64,000 nucleotides of DNA from Nectonema munidae (taxonomy: Eukaryota; Nematomorpha; Nectonematoida; Nectonematidae). Numbering within the stretch: position 1 is the first letter of the stretch; the number at the start of each line of letters is the position of its first letter. The stretch spans positions 434,001 to 498,000 of the forward strand of contig JAUIRK010000908.1 in assembly GCA_030549495.1 (NCBI GenBank). The letters run 5' to 3'. The position numbers and the translations under genes were made by a program. The notes beneath the pieces were generated by a model. It saw only the letters and a program-made list of their open reading frames with translations. It did not search any database and was not told where the DNA came from. Shown piece after piece: positions 13,101 through 25,508 of this stretch.

Positions 13101-13470
13101 TCTCTATTTCATCATGGCGCTATTTTTGTCAATATTTACCCAGGTAATGAACACTGCATTTCAATGTGGTTAAAATGTTTTGGGATGGAACCAAATTTCT
13201 ACTCAAAATGACTTGAGATCATGCTCGATAAAAGCTCATAAAATTTAAATCTACAAATTTTTATTTATCATTAAATTTTTAAATAATAATAAACCTATAG
13301 TTGAGTTATATGCTTAGGAAAGAACTAAAAGATTCAGATTTTGACTACGAATTTACAGTAGAAAGAAAAACTCATGATTGAAGGTTATATGCAGTTAGAA
13401 CGCCCGAGTTTGTTGCTGGGGTGCAAGACATCATTGACAGTGGACCATGTATTTTATATACTAGAAAAAG
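10161..13470. other. AT-rich intergenic DNA, no gene seen
   Basis: No supported gene. Contains a short TG run near 10420, a ~37-bp tandem duplication at 11213-11282 (TTTGTATCTACTGTAAATCC twice) and a 20-base match to repeat A near 12490 (AATCAAACCTGTCAAAAAAT). Confidence 0.55.
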
Positions 13471-13474
13471 GCTA

Positions 13475-13800
13475 ACTATTTAAGGCAGCAAGACTCAGCG
13501 TCTTGCCATACTTGTCGAAAAACACAAGCCTGGCGGTCAGTCAATTTTTTTGACGAGATTTTACCTGGCATTTGGCCTCTCAGTTCGCCTGATATCAATC
13601 CGCTAGACTTTTTTTGTGTAGGCGCGTTAGAACGAGAAAACAACAATGCTATAGTTATAACACAAATGACGAGCTTTTGAATTTTTTCATCCAAAAACAG
13701 TGGTAAAAGCTTGTGGCCGATTATGAAGCCGCATATATGCTGCTCTATAGAGACTGTCATTGGAGCCAACGGTGGTTTCATCGAATGAATTTGAAAAATT
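13475..13800 (+). pseudogene. Tc1/mariner transposase C-terminal scrap
   Basis: The plus strand reads DSASCHTCRKTQAW, then LPGIWPLSSPDINPLDFF and a VGALERE-like stretch. This is the second half of a Tc1/mariner DDE domain, where a QDSAPCHT block precedes the catalytic SPDLNPLDY block. Downstream pieces resembling the C-terminal helices lie in another frame, so it is broken. No terminal repeats were identified. Confidence 0.65.
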
Positions 13801-14256
13801 ATTTTTTTAAATAAATTTATTCAATTCTGATCAAAAAAAACTATTCTGTTATTTTTACAGAGGTAGTAAATTTGCAAACAAATATCTTCTTCGCCCTCAA
13901 TATCTCAATTAAACCTCTATTGTTTTGCTTACAAATTCGTTATCAACGTGAAGTCTTTACTTCATTTATCCTATACTATATATGGTATCTAATTTAGCTT
14001 TTCATTCTAAACCAGAACTACCTTGGTAGCTCAACATTTATCAGAAATTCATTTTGTACAAATTATGCTCAAAAATACGTTTTTCAGAGATCTATTTAAC
14101 TCAGAATTTATATGATTTCATATCTTTTCTATTTAAGAGTATCTCTTTTTTGATCTTAATTTTTTTATCAATATCATGGTTTGTAGTGTCAGATGATATG
14201 AACAGATATGACTCTGGATATTTTATAATCATTCCTTTTTCAAAATTTCTGTTCCG

Positions 14257-15080
14257 ATGAATCCATTCAAAATCCTCTTTTTTGAATTACAAAAATGTTT
14301 CCACCTACATCACGGTTCGGTATTGAGCCCATTATTGTTTGTTCTAGTTTTGGATGAATTATCCAAACATATAAGAAAAGAAGACCTTTGGGAAGTCCTA
14401 TTTGCAGATGACTTAGTTATATTGGCAGATAATAAGGAACAATTTAAAGAGAGAATGTTAAATTGGCATGAAAGTTTAGAGAAATTTACACTAAAGGTAA
14501 ATGCCAAAAAGACAGAATTTATTGTTTGTAGCAAAAAAAGAAGATAAGGTAATCATTGAAGATAGACAGAGAGAAAAGCTTAAACAGGTAAAAAGTTTTA
14601 AATATATGGGCTCACAAATTGTCAATAGAGAAAATTGTTAAGATGTTCAAGCCAGAGTAAATGTTAGCTGGTTGAAGTGGAAAGAGTTTAAAATGGTTAT
14701 CAGTGACAGTATTGACATATGGATGCGAATGTTGGAGCTGAAAGAAGAAAGATGAGAGGAAGTTAGCCACTGCCGAGATGAAGATGCTTAGAAAGATGAT
14801 GGGAGAGACATTGCGGGATCGATTAAGAAATGAAGAAGTGAGAAGAAAAATGAGAGTTACGACAAGCGTGTTAGCAGTGGTAGAGAGTTGCAAACTCAGG
14901 TGGTATGGGCATGTTTAAAGAAAGAAAGAAGATATGTTGTACGTCAAGCGCTGAACAAGAAAGTCGTTGAAACGAGAAGTGGTGGAAGGCAACGCAAAAG
15001 ATGGAAAGACTGTCTGAAGGAGCAACTCGATTATCTTGGACTAAGCTAAGGTGAAGCAAAACATTGAGAGAAGTGAAGAC
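14257..15080 (+). pseudogene. LINE reverse transcriptase C-terminal half (second LINE family)
   Basis: The frame 14257-14547 carries HHGSVLSPLLFVLVLDEL and the intact catalytic box LFADDLVILAD, followed by LKVNAKKTEF. Farther on, in other frames, come LKQVKSFKYMGS, LSVTVLTYGCE, KMLRKMMGE, RLRNEEVRRKM and CKLRWYGHV. These are the thumb and C-terminal zinc-region signatures of LINEs unlike the Jockey/CR1-type family at 2.5 and 41 kb. Several frameshifts and stops break it, and the part before the catalytic box is missing. Confidence 0.75.
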
Positions 15081-15169
15081 AACGCATCGCAACCACTGAC
15101 CTCCAAGTGCCAAATCAATTTGATTCCCCAAGTGCATGCATTGTAGTGTCGCAGTACGATCAAAATTAC

Positions 15170-16095
15170 AATTTTCATAGAAATTTTGAAATGATTTTAT
15201 TTTTAGTCAAAATTATATAGGAATTTGATGTTATTAAAAATTTTGATGAGATAAAATTTAGAAAAAACCCATAAGCAAGGAAATTCAAATTTCTCTAAAA
15301 TTTGAACCGGATGAAATAATAAAAATTTGATTTCGCCAACAACAAAAAAAGTTGACTTTCAAATAATGTTTATTCAAAATATTATATAAAATATTGAAAA
15401 TTTCAAGTCTTTACTTGTCTCGACAGAAACACGAAATTTCGTCAAAAAACAAGATTTTCGTCGGAAACAAAAATAATAGAGCCAAAAGAGTTTATTCGAA
15501 ATATAAATGTAATATAGATAAAATATCGAAAATTTAAAGTTTTAGATCTGTCGACGAAATCTCATGTTCCCGCCTAAATAAAGGTTTACTGCGTATCACA
15601 GTAAAAGGGTAGTGAATTTGCCATGAGGTGGAAACCACTATATTGAATTGTAAATAATACAAACTTTGTATCCAGTGCTTCTTAATTTTGTTTTTTTATT
15701 TGTTGGCATTATTAAGAACAAATAAACGATGAGTAGCTTACTAACTAACTGACTAACAAACTAAGTTGCTCTACCCTTTCTGTATGATCGATTCCAAAAT
15801 TTAGATTCTGAATTTCGAATTGCAATAAACAATTTGATTTATCATACATTATATTTAAACAAAGTGAGATGAATTTATGCTTATGCTAATTTCAACTTTT
15901 ACTTACGAATTAGGTTTGCCAGAAAATAAAACAACTGTTCCTAAAGATCCAACTGAATTTCCTTGCAAAAGTAAAGTTTTGATATTTTTTACATTTTTTT
16001 ACTGCAAAATTTTTTAATTGTTAAATGTTTTATTATTTTCAAATGGTAATTAAATATTAATAAATTTCTATATGGAGACATGTTATGTATCAAAA
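15170..16095. other. AT-rich intergenic DNA, no gene seen
   Basis: No coding signal. A short CTAA-rich stretch (15735-15770) resembles the flanks of the MITE pair at 20.6-21.1 kb. Confidence 0.5.
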
Positions 16096-16099
16096 AAAA

Positions 16100-16790
16100 A
16101 GGACCTTACTCTTCAATAGCTTTCTCGACATCTTGAACACAAATATTTTAAAATTTGAAGATACTTTCATGGAAAACATCGACTCTTTCATGAGTAATTT
16201 TTGCATCATCTATATTTGGCAAGCTAAAAGCCTTGTTGAGTTGGTTTGCTATTAGTTTTCATCCGTAACAATCTTTCCATATTTCAATAGCGCATGAATC
16301 ATGATTATTGGGATGGATAACACTTTTCACCTTTGACCAAATTCGTTTTGAGTCGGAATTATTGAAGAAATAGTTCTCATAGTGGTTTTCAAAAAGATTA
16401 ACTTATTTTTAATGTTGTTTCTCATTTTTTTGAAGGAGCACATTAATTTTGAATCGTTGAGAAATTTCCTAATGTTATTATGATGTGAATTACGCATCTT
16501 TATCATCTGTAGAACTTCTTCAGTGATCCAAGGCTTCATTTTGACATTATGACTGGAATTTTTACGGAGTGCAATGTCTTTATAAGAGAGAGAAACATAA
16601 TTTGAGATTAGGTTAATGAAGATATTCAAGAAGCGCTCTAGACTTTCGAAATTCTGAATAATCAAACTATTGCAGTCATGATTTGAAACTCTGTCAATGT
16701 AGAAACTTTCATCAAAGACAAATTGTGACTTTTTTTGATTTTGTCGCTTAACTTCTAAGTTGACGGTTGGGTCTCATTTTATGTTAACCT
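16100..16790 (-). pseudogene. LINE linker fragment between endonuclease and RT
   Basis: Minus-strand frame 16665-16327 contains KPWITEEVLQMIKMRNS followed by a basic helix, the standard linker between endonuclease and RT in Jockey/CR1-like LINEs. Beyond it (about 16320-16100) come FIHP-like and NQLNKAF pieces in the order expected. Neither the endonuclease core nor the RT palm is present, so this is an internal scrap. Confidence 0.6.
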
Positions 16791-17253
16791 ATAAATCAGT
16801 AGTCTTGCAATATCACACGTGAGACAATACGATTAGCTAGATTATTATACTTAAAGGTAAAAATTGTAAGAGTTAAAGAACATACTTATAATCAAAATTT
16901 TCCCATCAAACTTCACTCTCTGATTGAAAAGATTGTCTTATAACCCGTATACGCTCAACGTCACCTATAAGTGACACATATAATTTTACTATTTTCCATA
17001 CTAAATTTTTTTATTTCAAAAACATCTTTCATTTTATGTTTTGGAAACGTTATGAAGTTCATCTAAATGTCATAATTTAATTGTACTGCTTTTTTAAAGA
17101 ATGACTAAACTTTACATTAAATTTCAAAAGTAGAAGAAAAAATTATTTTGCATACACGCTTTTTGTAAAATTAATTTATTCGATGAATATGCATGCAAAT
17201 GCAACAGTAGTTTTTTTTATTGTAATGTCATAAAAGATGAATTAAAACATGCG

Positions 17254-17851
17254 GCCCGCGGGCCGCATGCGGCCCATTACAAGCAGATTTGCGGCCCACA
17301 CAGATTACAGTATTTTTAATTATAATTTTATGTATAAGTGTAGATTTAGACTTCTTAGAGGACTGGGTTGACTGATTTTCACTTATCATCTCTTATAAAA
17401 GTTCGCACTGCACAGAAATTTCAGCCAGACATAGCAAAGATTGTCAATAACAAGAGGTGTCAAGCCTCGGGAGAAGAACATGAAAAGTATTTGAATAATT
17501 AATAATAAATGTTTATTTTGAACTGTTGTAATTTATGTGCATTTCATTTGTAGTTCATTCAAATAAATGTGGGCCATGTATGTTGCCTTATAAACATTTT
17601 TATATTAAAAAAAGAACAGATTTATATCCTTGCTAATTTTTTAATTAAATTATTTTGTTTAACTATACATGACTTTGTACTTGCATTTTTGAATATAATC
17701 AAACCATTACATGTTTCTAAGTTAAAAGTAAAATATTCTGCAATAATTTTTATTGAACAACTTTAAATATAATTATAGGAGTGCGGCCCTCATGAGAACA
17801 CAAACTCACTCCTTTGGCCCTCATGGGACTCCGAGTTTGACATGCCTGAAT
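17254..17851 (+). mobile_element. hAT 3' fragment with GC-rich palindromic motif
   Basis: Opens with GCGGCCCGCGGGCCGC and ATGCGGCCC and ends GAGTTTGACATGCCTG, the reverse complement of CAGGCATGTCAAACTC, a well-known hAT-type end. Between them, around 17395-17502, the plus strand reads RTAQKFQPDIAKIV, KRCQASG, the last residues of a hAT transposase. The left terminus is missing. The local GC island is striking in this AT-rich DNA but is explained by the element. Confidence 0.65.
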
Positions 17852-17993
17852 TAGATTGTTTCGCTGAAGCAACATAAATTTACTCGCTCATAAATAGCGT
17901 AAGTATATTGCTCACTACGTTTGTATATTTATAAGCTCTTTCACACTCTCTTCTTGAATAATTGTATTGTGCGTTTCGGAGTTTTGTTTCTAA

Positions 17994-19735
17994 ATGGTTA
18001 ATCTAAATGAAATTTATCCAAATTTGAAAGAAAAAAAACGAGCATGTGTTGAGTCATTAGTATTGGCAAGTGATATATCTGAAGAAATTTGTGCTGAAGG
18101 AAGGGAAGTAAGTATATATATTTCTCCACCAAATGACAATGAAGAGACCGAAGAAGATTCAGGAGAAGACGATGATTGCGAAGAAAATCAAAGTATAGAT
18201 AACTTTTCTAAGAGAATGCTAGAAGCTGAAGCTGAAGTTGTGTATTATGTCAATGATGAGGACTATTTCACTCAATCAGCAAGGCAAAGTAGTAAAAAAT
18301 CATGAAAGAAATATTGAAAAAAATTTATTATTGACAAGTTATATGAATAAAAATTATGAAGACAATTTTGTCGATTCTTTGTCATGTGTTGAAGCTGCAG
18401 AAGTATTTTTTCTGCGATGATATTTTAGATCTAATCTGCAATTTTAGTATAAAATATGCCCAGAAAAAACTAGATTTTGGCTTTAAGCTTTCAAATTCTG
18501 ATAAAGTTTTTTTTCAATTATTTTGCTCAGTGGCTATGTCAAGTGTAGAAGCCGTAGAATGTATTGGGAACTAGCGACTGATACGCACAATACAGCCATC
18601 ACAAGTGCAATTCTAGAAACAGATTCGATGAAATTTTTAATATATTTACTTTTATGATCCTGATATCAAAGATGCAAAGGACAAATGTTCTAAAATTCGT
18701 CCAATTATTGATATGCTTAACAAAAAATTTATTGAAAAGCGTCCAAACGTAAAAGAAGTTGATGAAACGATGATGCCTTACTTTGGAAAGTATGGATGCC
18801 AGATAAAACAAGCAATGCGACAAAAACCCATCAGGTTCGGGTTGGTGCATGAACTCTTTTGATGGCTATCTTATCACCTTTAAATCTACCAAGGTTCCAA
18901 TGGAGAAGGTAACATTTATAAAAAAGAATTTGGTGTAGGAGCTGGAACTGTTTTAGAACTTTTGGATCGACTTCCAAAAGATCAGACATATCATATATAT
19001 TTGGATAACTATTTCACATCATTGAAGCTTTTTGAAGAGTTATCTTGTAAAAAGTTTTTTGTGACAGGTACTATGAAATTGTCCTATGAGAATTATGAAG
19101 AAAGCCGAAAGAGGAGATTTCCAATCATGGTGCACGTCAAAGAAAAACGGAATAGTAATTATAAGATGGAAGGATAATGGTCTTGTAACAATGGTTCAAA
19201 CTGCGTTGGAATTCATCCCTTGGAAAAAAAGAAACGTTGGAGTCAAAAAGACAAAAGAATGACTGATGTTAACGTTCCAGCTGCTGTTATAAATTATAAT
19301 AGAGGCATGGGCGGAACGGATTTACAAAATTATGCATTATCTTGTAATCGACCAAGCATTAGATCTAAGAAATGGTGGTTTCCATTGGCCATATTTTTGA
19401 TTCAGTCTTCTATGTTTAACTCATACATTCTGCAAAACAAAAATCCGTCGCTAGAGTGCAAAGATGATAAAAAAAGTTTTCTTTGCTTTACTAGAACGGT
19501 GGTTCAAACCTATCTTCAGATCTTTGTCAAAAACTTCAAAATTAAAAAAAAGAAAAGTTACCTTTCAACAAAAAAATTGTGGATGAAATAAAGAATGATC
19601 AAATGGGTCATTTCATTGTCAGTAAAGAAAAAAAACAAGATGTGCTTACTGTCATCTTCAGAGTGCAAAGCATAAATGTATCAAATGCAACGTTACCTTG
19701 CATTTGAAATGTTTCACTGTTTTTCACAATTGAAA
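17994..19735 (+). pseudogene. piggyBac transposase (PGBD-like), broken
   Basis: The ATG at 17994 opens an acidic N-terminal region (EETEEDSGEDDD around residues 47-59), typical of piggyBac transposases. In shifting frames follow FKLSNSDKVFFQLFCSVAMS, a KEVDETMMPYFGKYGCQIKQ block holding a catalytic Asp, LPKDQTYHIYLDNYFTS with the next Asp, and INYNRGMGGTDLQNY with the last. It ends in a C-terminal Cys-rich zinc domain (RCAYCHLQ, KCIKC, LHLKCF; 19647-19735). All domain blocks are present in order, but at least four frameshifts and several stops break them. The upstream TATATTTATAAG region (about 17925) could be a promoter remnant. Confidence 0.85.
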
Positions 19736-19909
19736 AAGTAACGTTTTTTAAATAAAATTTTCACATCACACATGCCAACGTCATCTTTAGGTAACATGTC
19801 TTTTTTGAATTCTAAATTATATTTTTTATATTTCTTTTGATATTTTATGATATTATTAACTATGTGAGGTTACTACAACAAAAAATTGGGTTTAAACGGG
19901 TAAAAAACT

Positions 19910-20600
19910 GTGAAAAAATCCATATTTAAAATTTTCATTTTTATTTAGTTAAAACAATTTTATTGACTGCTATATATATAGTATAAGATCATACATTTTT
20001 CTGTCAAGCCTTTTTAAAATATCGGTTACTTATGAAACCAAAATTTTCTATAAATGAAAAGACACTCTCCGTCCTGGTTTTTTGTCCTTCAAATCATTTA
20101 TAGAATATCCCTGTCAAACTGAATACTCTCTAATATGGAAAGCGAACTTAAATTTTTCGAAAAACGCAAATTTTGTTTTTGTAACCCGGAAATTACATAG
20201 CTCATCATCAATCCCTCACACATAATTACCAGTATGCGATTTATTGAAAAACCGAGGCATACATAAATTTATTTGAAAAGATAGAAAAAAGAGATGTCTC
20301 AGAAAGTGAAAAAAAGGTTTGCTCAGTCATTGAAGTGGGCAACTTGACACAAAAATGAAAATATTTTTATGAAACTGAAACCAAATTATTATATTGAACA
20401 ATTTTATTGAGTGATTGGCATTTATTCGTCGCCTCTCCGAACACACCTCTTAAAAACTCTTTCTTCTTAACTTTATGAAGAAATTTACATTAAATATTTA
20501 TAAACTGTTGTAACAAATAAAATAAAAATAATTTTTTAAATAATTTTTTTTTATTAAAAAAAACTTAATCTTATAAAAGTAGGTAATAAACGAACCCTAA
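19910..20600. other. AT-rich intergenic DNA, no gene seen
   Basis: No coding signal or termini. The right edge grades into degenerate CTAA repeats that flank the MITE pair. Confidence 0.5.
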
Positions 20601-20660
20601 CTATCTTACTAATTAACTAACTAACTGGCTGGCTAATTAACGAACTAACTAACGATTTGC

Positions 20661-20798
20661 TTAACCGTTTATCGACCATAGTCGACATATGTCGACTTTA
20701 CAAAAATGTGAATCGTCTGCGTTTATTAATGCTTTTTAATACAAATCTTCTGCTTTGTACTAGATATCGTCTGATTTTTCTGGTCGTTAACGGGTTAA
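20661..20798 (+). mobile_element. 138-bp TTAA-flanked MITE, copy 1
   Basis: Begins TTAACCGTTTATCGACCA and ends TGGTCGTTAACGGGTTAA, so its own ends form an ~18-bp inverted repeat bounded by TTAA, the piggyBac target. Internally it has GTCGACATATGTCGAC, a perfect palindrome. It has no coding capacity. It pairs with an inverted copy at 20897-21034 of the same length. Confidence 0.7.
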
Positions 20799-20896
20799 CT
20801 AAGATATCTAACTAATTATCTAGTTAATTAAAACTCAAAAATAGAGATTTAATTAATTAAACATTAAATTAAGCAAATAGTTAGTTAGTTGTTCAC

Positions 20897-21034
20897 TTAA
20901 CCCGTTAACGACCAGAATAATCAGACCATATCTAGTATAAATCAGTAGATTTCTATTAAAAAGCATTAATAAACGCAGACGATTCACATTTTTGTAATGC
21001 CGACATATGTCGACTGTGGTCGTTAACCGGTTAA
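20897..21034 (-). mobile_element. 138-bp TTAA-flanked MITE, copy 2 (inverted)
   Basis: Reads as the reverse complement of 20661-20798 along nearly its full length, including the CGACATATGTCGAC core and AGCATTAATAAACGCAGACG. Ends are TTAACCCGTTAACGACCAG and TGGTCGTTAACCGGTTAA. The 98-bp spacer between the copies and both outer flanks are degenerate CTAA/TTAG repeats, so the whole 20600-21115 can fold back on itself. Confidence 0.7.
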
Positions 21035-21119
21035 ATAGTTAGTCAGTTAATTAGTTATGCAGTTAGTTAGTTAATTTATTTACTTAGGCAGTAAGTTAGT
21101 GAATTAGTTAGTAAGTTTT

Positions 21120-24100
21120 AAAGAAATTTTAAAATTGTACAGCATATTCAACTAATTCAAGTTATAAACAAGTTTTAATATTCACATAAGAAGGTGCCCT
21201 TTTCGTGAAGTGGGCATGAGATTTGTCCACTTCGTGAAATCGGCAATTTCACAAATGCACAACCTTTTAAAAAAGGGTCATTGTTTGAAGGCATCTAGGT
21301 GATCATTTTATTTTTATACAGTTTAATTAGAAGGAGTTTACCCTCTTTTTTAACATGTAATTGATATTTGGTGAATGTTATGTATCCGAATGTTATGATA
21401 AAAAACAAAGGTTTGCTAGAATTAAATTTTTAACAGTCTCTTTGAGTGGTATTATATATATGAAAGTTTAAATTTCGATGTGATAATATTCCGAATTATA
21501 TTCACTAATTTCTGTGTCGGAATTTGTGCTTTTAGAGATTTTGTTATCATCACGTACTTACTGTTATTTTGAAAATTGAGGCATTGAAACTTTTTCTTTA
21601 TGTTAGCTCCTACAATTTTGTTAAACACAAAAAGAACTTTTCCGGGGTACTTTGTTTTGAATTTATTACAGGCAACTTTCTACTTCTTTTTAGATCCAAG
21701 AGTGTTAAGACAACAATTTCTTCTTTCTCATTAAATTCTTCCAATATTTTACATACTCAAGAATTTCGAGATATTTCATAAGAAAATTGAAACTCTTTTT
21801 TCCTAACGAATCAATAGCATTTGTTTCTTTACTTCTTCGTTATATTTTTCACATTAAAGAAAAAATAAATTATTTTTAGTCCTGAGTATTTTTTACACCG
21901 CATATAGATAGAGTTATACAATTTAGATGGGCGAAACTTCTTTAAAAACGAGTTATATCGATTACCTTGTCGATTGCATTGAAACATTGACTTTTAATCT
22001 TTAGTATTTTTTCCTTTTTCAAATACACTTGTAATTTTTTTCTTCTTTTTTTAATTTAAAGCATTTTATAAAAAAATATTTCTACGTACATAAATTAATA
22101 ATGAAATGAAATTAAGCTTTTTGACAATACTATTTACACAATAACATTAATTATATTTCGATTTCTGAATCGGGTTCCCAGGTTCAGACTAATTATTATC
22201 TTTTATTTCGCCATCTTTAAAATTTCGCCAGTAATCACCATCATCTTTAAAACAACATCTTTAAAATAAAATAATTAGAATCTGAAATGAATTGATCAGA
22301 ATCATTTAATTTAATAAAGTTTTTATAAGCTCTATCTTCATCATTTGACAAGATAAAAACAGATTTGCTGTATTGATTTGGTTTTAAGTGGTTGCTTCAC
22401 TACAATTTTCTTCAGTTTTAGCAGCCTAACAAAGTTGGAAAGCAGTATCAAGATTTTCGTTTGAATATATTGAAATAGGTTTAGACAAAAAACGAATAGA
22501 AAAATTTTATCAAGTTTAAATTTTTGCATGAAAATACACGCTCCGCACAGGATGAATAAACAGGAATACATGTCACTAGATCTATTAAAGTTTAAAAAAT
22601 TTTAAAGCTTACTTCAGCTTCGCTGTTGTCCATTTGATACATTCTATCTTTTCTTGTATTGCAAATGTGTCGACAAAACAAAAATCTCTGTATAATGCTT
22701 TTCGTATATTAATTGTTTTTATCATCTTGAAAATTTTAATTAAATAGATAAGTCGAAAATAATATTTAAACCAATTAAAATTTAGTTAATTTTATTTAAA
22801 CTTTAGAGATTTCAATTTTTTTATTATGAGTAAATTTTTGTTTTATATCTCGTCATTGTCATTATCAATAAGAAAAAATATCGCCTAAATTTAAAAAACA
22901 TTGATGACGATTAAAGTCAATCTTATTTCATTTAACGTTTTACAGATTCGTGGAAGAACTAATATATTAAATTTTGTAAGTTTTTTTGTAAAAATATTTT
23001 TGAATTTAAATGATTAATTATAATATGGCATATTTGTTTCATTACCATTCATTTTCAAAATCTGAGCCAGGATTTACATTACTATAAGATTTACTCTAAG
23101 CTTTCATGTTTCAAGGCGTTTTAAGTGGCAAAACTTTTTAAGGAAAATTTTTTAAGACCGAATTATTTTCAGTATCTAAAGTCTGAAATTATGCAAAAGC
23201 TAAATTATCACAAAAAAATATTTTGGCTAAAATAGAAAAGTTTACCCTTTTTCTCATAAACTATTTTATAATTTAATATATTTCTCGTTATCTTAAAATA
23301 TCTTTTACAATTGAACAAATTTTTTAACAATTCATTTTTCAATAAAAAAATACATTTTTTTTAAATTTTTTTTCATGAAATTTAGATTTTAACATTTTTT
23401 GGCGAATATTTTTTCCTTTGGGGTCAATTTTTGTCTATAAAAAGTTAATAATTTGACAATTTTTGAGTCAATTTTTAACTGCACTATATTATTTACTTTT
23501 ATGTCGAAATTTGTTTTGTAAAAGAGTTGATCGACTCTAGTAATGTTTTTTATAAATTTACATATTAAAGTTAATAGGTGTGTTGATCAGTGAACTGTTT
23601 CTCATTTAGATCGGCTTGTTGTTTATGTGTAATTATTGTTAATATAGTTGAATTAATATTAGTTGTTGAATAATTATTGATTGATGGATGAATACTCAGC
23701 AAGTCAATTTAATTAATAAAATAATTTAAATTCTTAATAATGATAGTGATAATAAAGATTATTATCTTTTTTAATAGAATCTGATAGGAAACTCTATGGC
23801 TCAAGAAATAGAGATATTTATCAAAAATTCTTTTTCATTTTCAATTGTATTTCAATAAAAACACTTTTGTATTTACTCACATAAAAAATCTAGTAAATAA
23901 GTTATCAAAAAACGATATCTTGTCTATGAATAACGCTTTATTAATGAATAAATCTTTAAAATTAAAAAATTGACTTATTAAAAAAGTTGTCATTTGTTGA
24001 CCTAAAAATATGAAAATTATATGAAAAAACTTACAAATTTTCATTGCAATTGATGTTTAAAAACGAGTGCTTCAAGAATTTAAAAGTTGATTTAATTGAC

Positions 24101-25500
24101 TTTTAATTAACAGCCCTAATCATTATACTCATCACAACTTTTAAGAATTTAAGAACAATATCATCATCATATTTACTTTTCTATTTTTCCACACTATTTA
24201 GACTGCTTTCGTTGGATCACGGAATACTATGTTTTGTTTCTTTCCAAAAATATGATTTATTGCCATCCCCTCCTCAAAGGACCACACCTTTACACATTCT
24301 ATACTGTTAATGCCGGGAATTTTCAAATTTTGGCAGACGCGTAAGAAAGATTTATTTTACGTCATAAGATGCAAATATAAACGCAACAATTTTAATTTGC
24401 GCAATATTTATTAAAAAGATTAAACTTTTAAAGTCGTACTTTAGAATCGGATTTGTAATAAAATACTTTGAGAAATATCCATTGTTGATTATTGGGACCG
24501 TTTGATAGAACAAACCTTTTTCATGAAAAGTGGAAAGCCACTTCTAACAAATTTTACTGCAGCATACACATACACAGTTAAATATTTTGAATCCTATCGC
24601 ACTTTTTGATTGGCTGTTGTTATTCGCGTAAGGGTTTGCTGAAGTCTAAGGCACTCACAGTGTGTTGATGCTTTGCTCTATCATGAGACGAAGGGGTTGA
24701 CACTTATTATTATTATTATTATTATTATTATCATCATCTTTTACTTTATTTTCTTTTATCAAAATTTAAAAAAGTAGAATTTTATTACTTGCATAAGACA
24801 AATTTGACATTTTATCTCCAGATTTAAAGTTGAAAAGCGACTTATGAATGTGTTTGAAGAATAAAAAAACAAATTTCTAACAATGAATAAAAACTAAAGT
24901 AAAAAAGGACGAAATTAAAGTAAAAAAAGACGACTTAAAGTAAAAATGGTATATTTGTTAATTATTTTATTTAAGACCAAAACTTTTCTTCCAATTTCCT
25001 CTTTATTATAATATTCTATGATAATAAAGATTTCGAAAATCAAATCACACTTTTTAAAACTTTCGTTACCAGTTTATCAGTATCATATATCATATATATT
25101 AAAGAAAATAATTAATAAATATACCATTTTTACTTTAAGTTCGTCTTTTTTTACTTTAATGTATATGATACTGATACACTGGTCACGAACGGGTTTAAAA
25201 TAGGTTTTGTTATTTACTCAGTTAAAAGATCTCTTGATAAGCATAAATAAGATAAGCTGTTTTGGTTTCGGCCGTTTTGGTTTTCGGACGTTTCTGTTTT
25301 GGCCGTTTTGGTTTCGGCCGTTTTGGCTTTCGGCCGTTTTGACCAGACACCCTTATTTCAAGTAAGTACCTACACTCAAGATGAAATATGTTTTTTTAGA
25401 ATTTCTTTTTCTTTAGTTAAATCTTACTATGCACTTAAACACTATGATAAGTGAGATACAAAACAGTGTTATTTTATGAAAAATTCAAGGATGACAAAGA
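21120..25500. other. AT-rich intergenic DNA with microsatellites
   Basis: No gene supported. Contains an ATT run at about 24700-24731 and a 'CGGCCGTTTTGG'-like simple repeat at 25258-25345. Longest frames (for example minus 22341-22571) have no family features and follow composition. Confidence 0.55.
25258..25345. repeat. GGCCGTTTTGGTTTC simple tandem repeat
   Basis: Five to six imperfect copies of a ~15-bp unit GGCCGTTTTGGTTTC. It is GC-richer than its surroundings and non-coding in any plausible way. Confidence 0.8.
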
Positions 25501-25508
25501 TGCGCTTT

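Larger units (their letters stand above)
16930..19905 (+). mobile_element. Decayed piggyBac element
   Basis: Outline of the piggyBac copy whose transposase lies at 17994-19735. A possible 5' end is ACCCGTATACGC (from about 16943) and a possible 3' end is GTTTAAACGGGT (to about 19905), which would match over the CCCGT core typical of piggyBac ends. TTAA target sites are not clean on either side, so the boundaries are tentative. CAACGTCACCTATAAGTGAC near the 5' end recurs directly as CAACGTCATCTTTAGGTAAC near the 3' end (about 19770-19793). A hAT fragment occupies 17254-17851. Confidence 0.45.

Noticed and set aside
14310-15137. Several minus-strand frames
   Set aside because: They are shadows of the plus-strand LINE RT remnant.
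17254-17300. GC-rich palindrome as a regulatory or CpG-island signal
   Set aside because: It matches the GGCCCGCGGGCC motif carried near the ends of hAT elements and lies in one.
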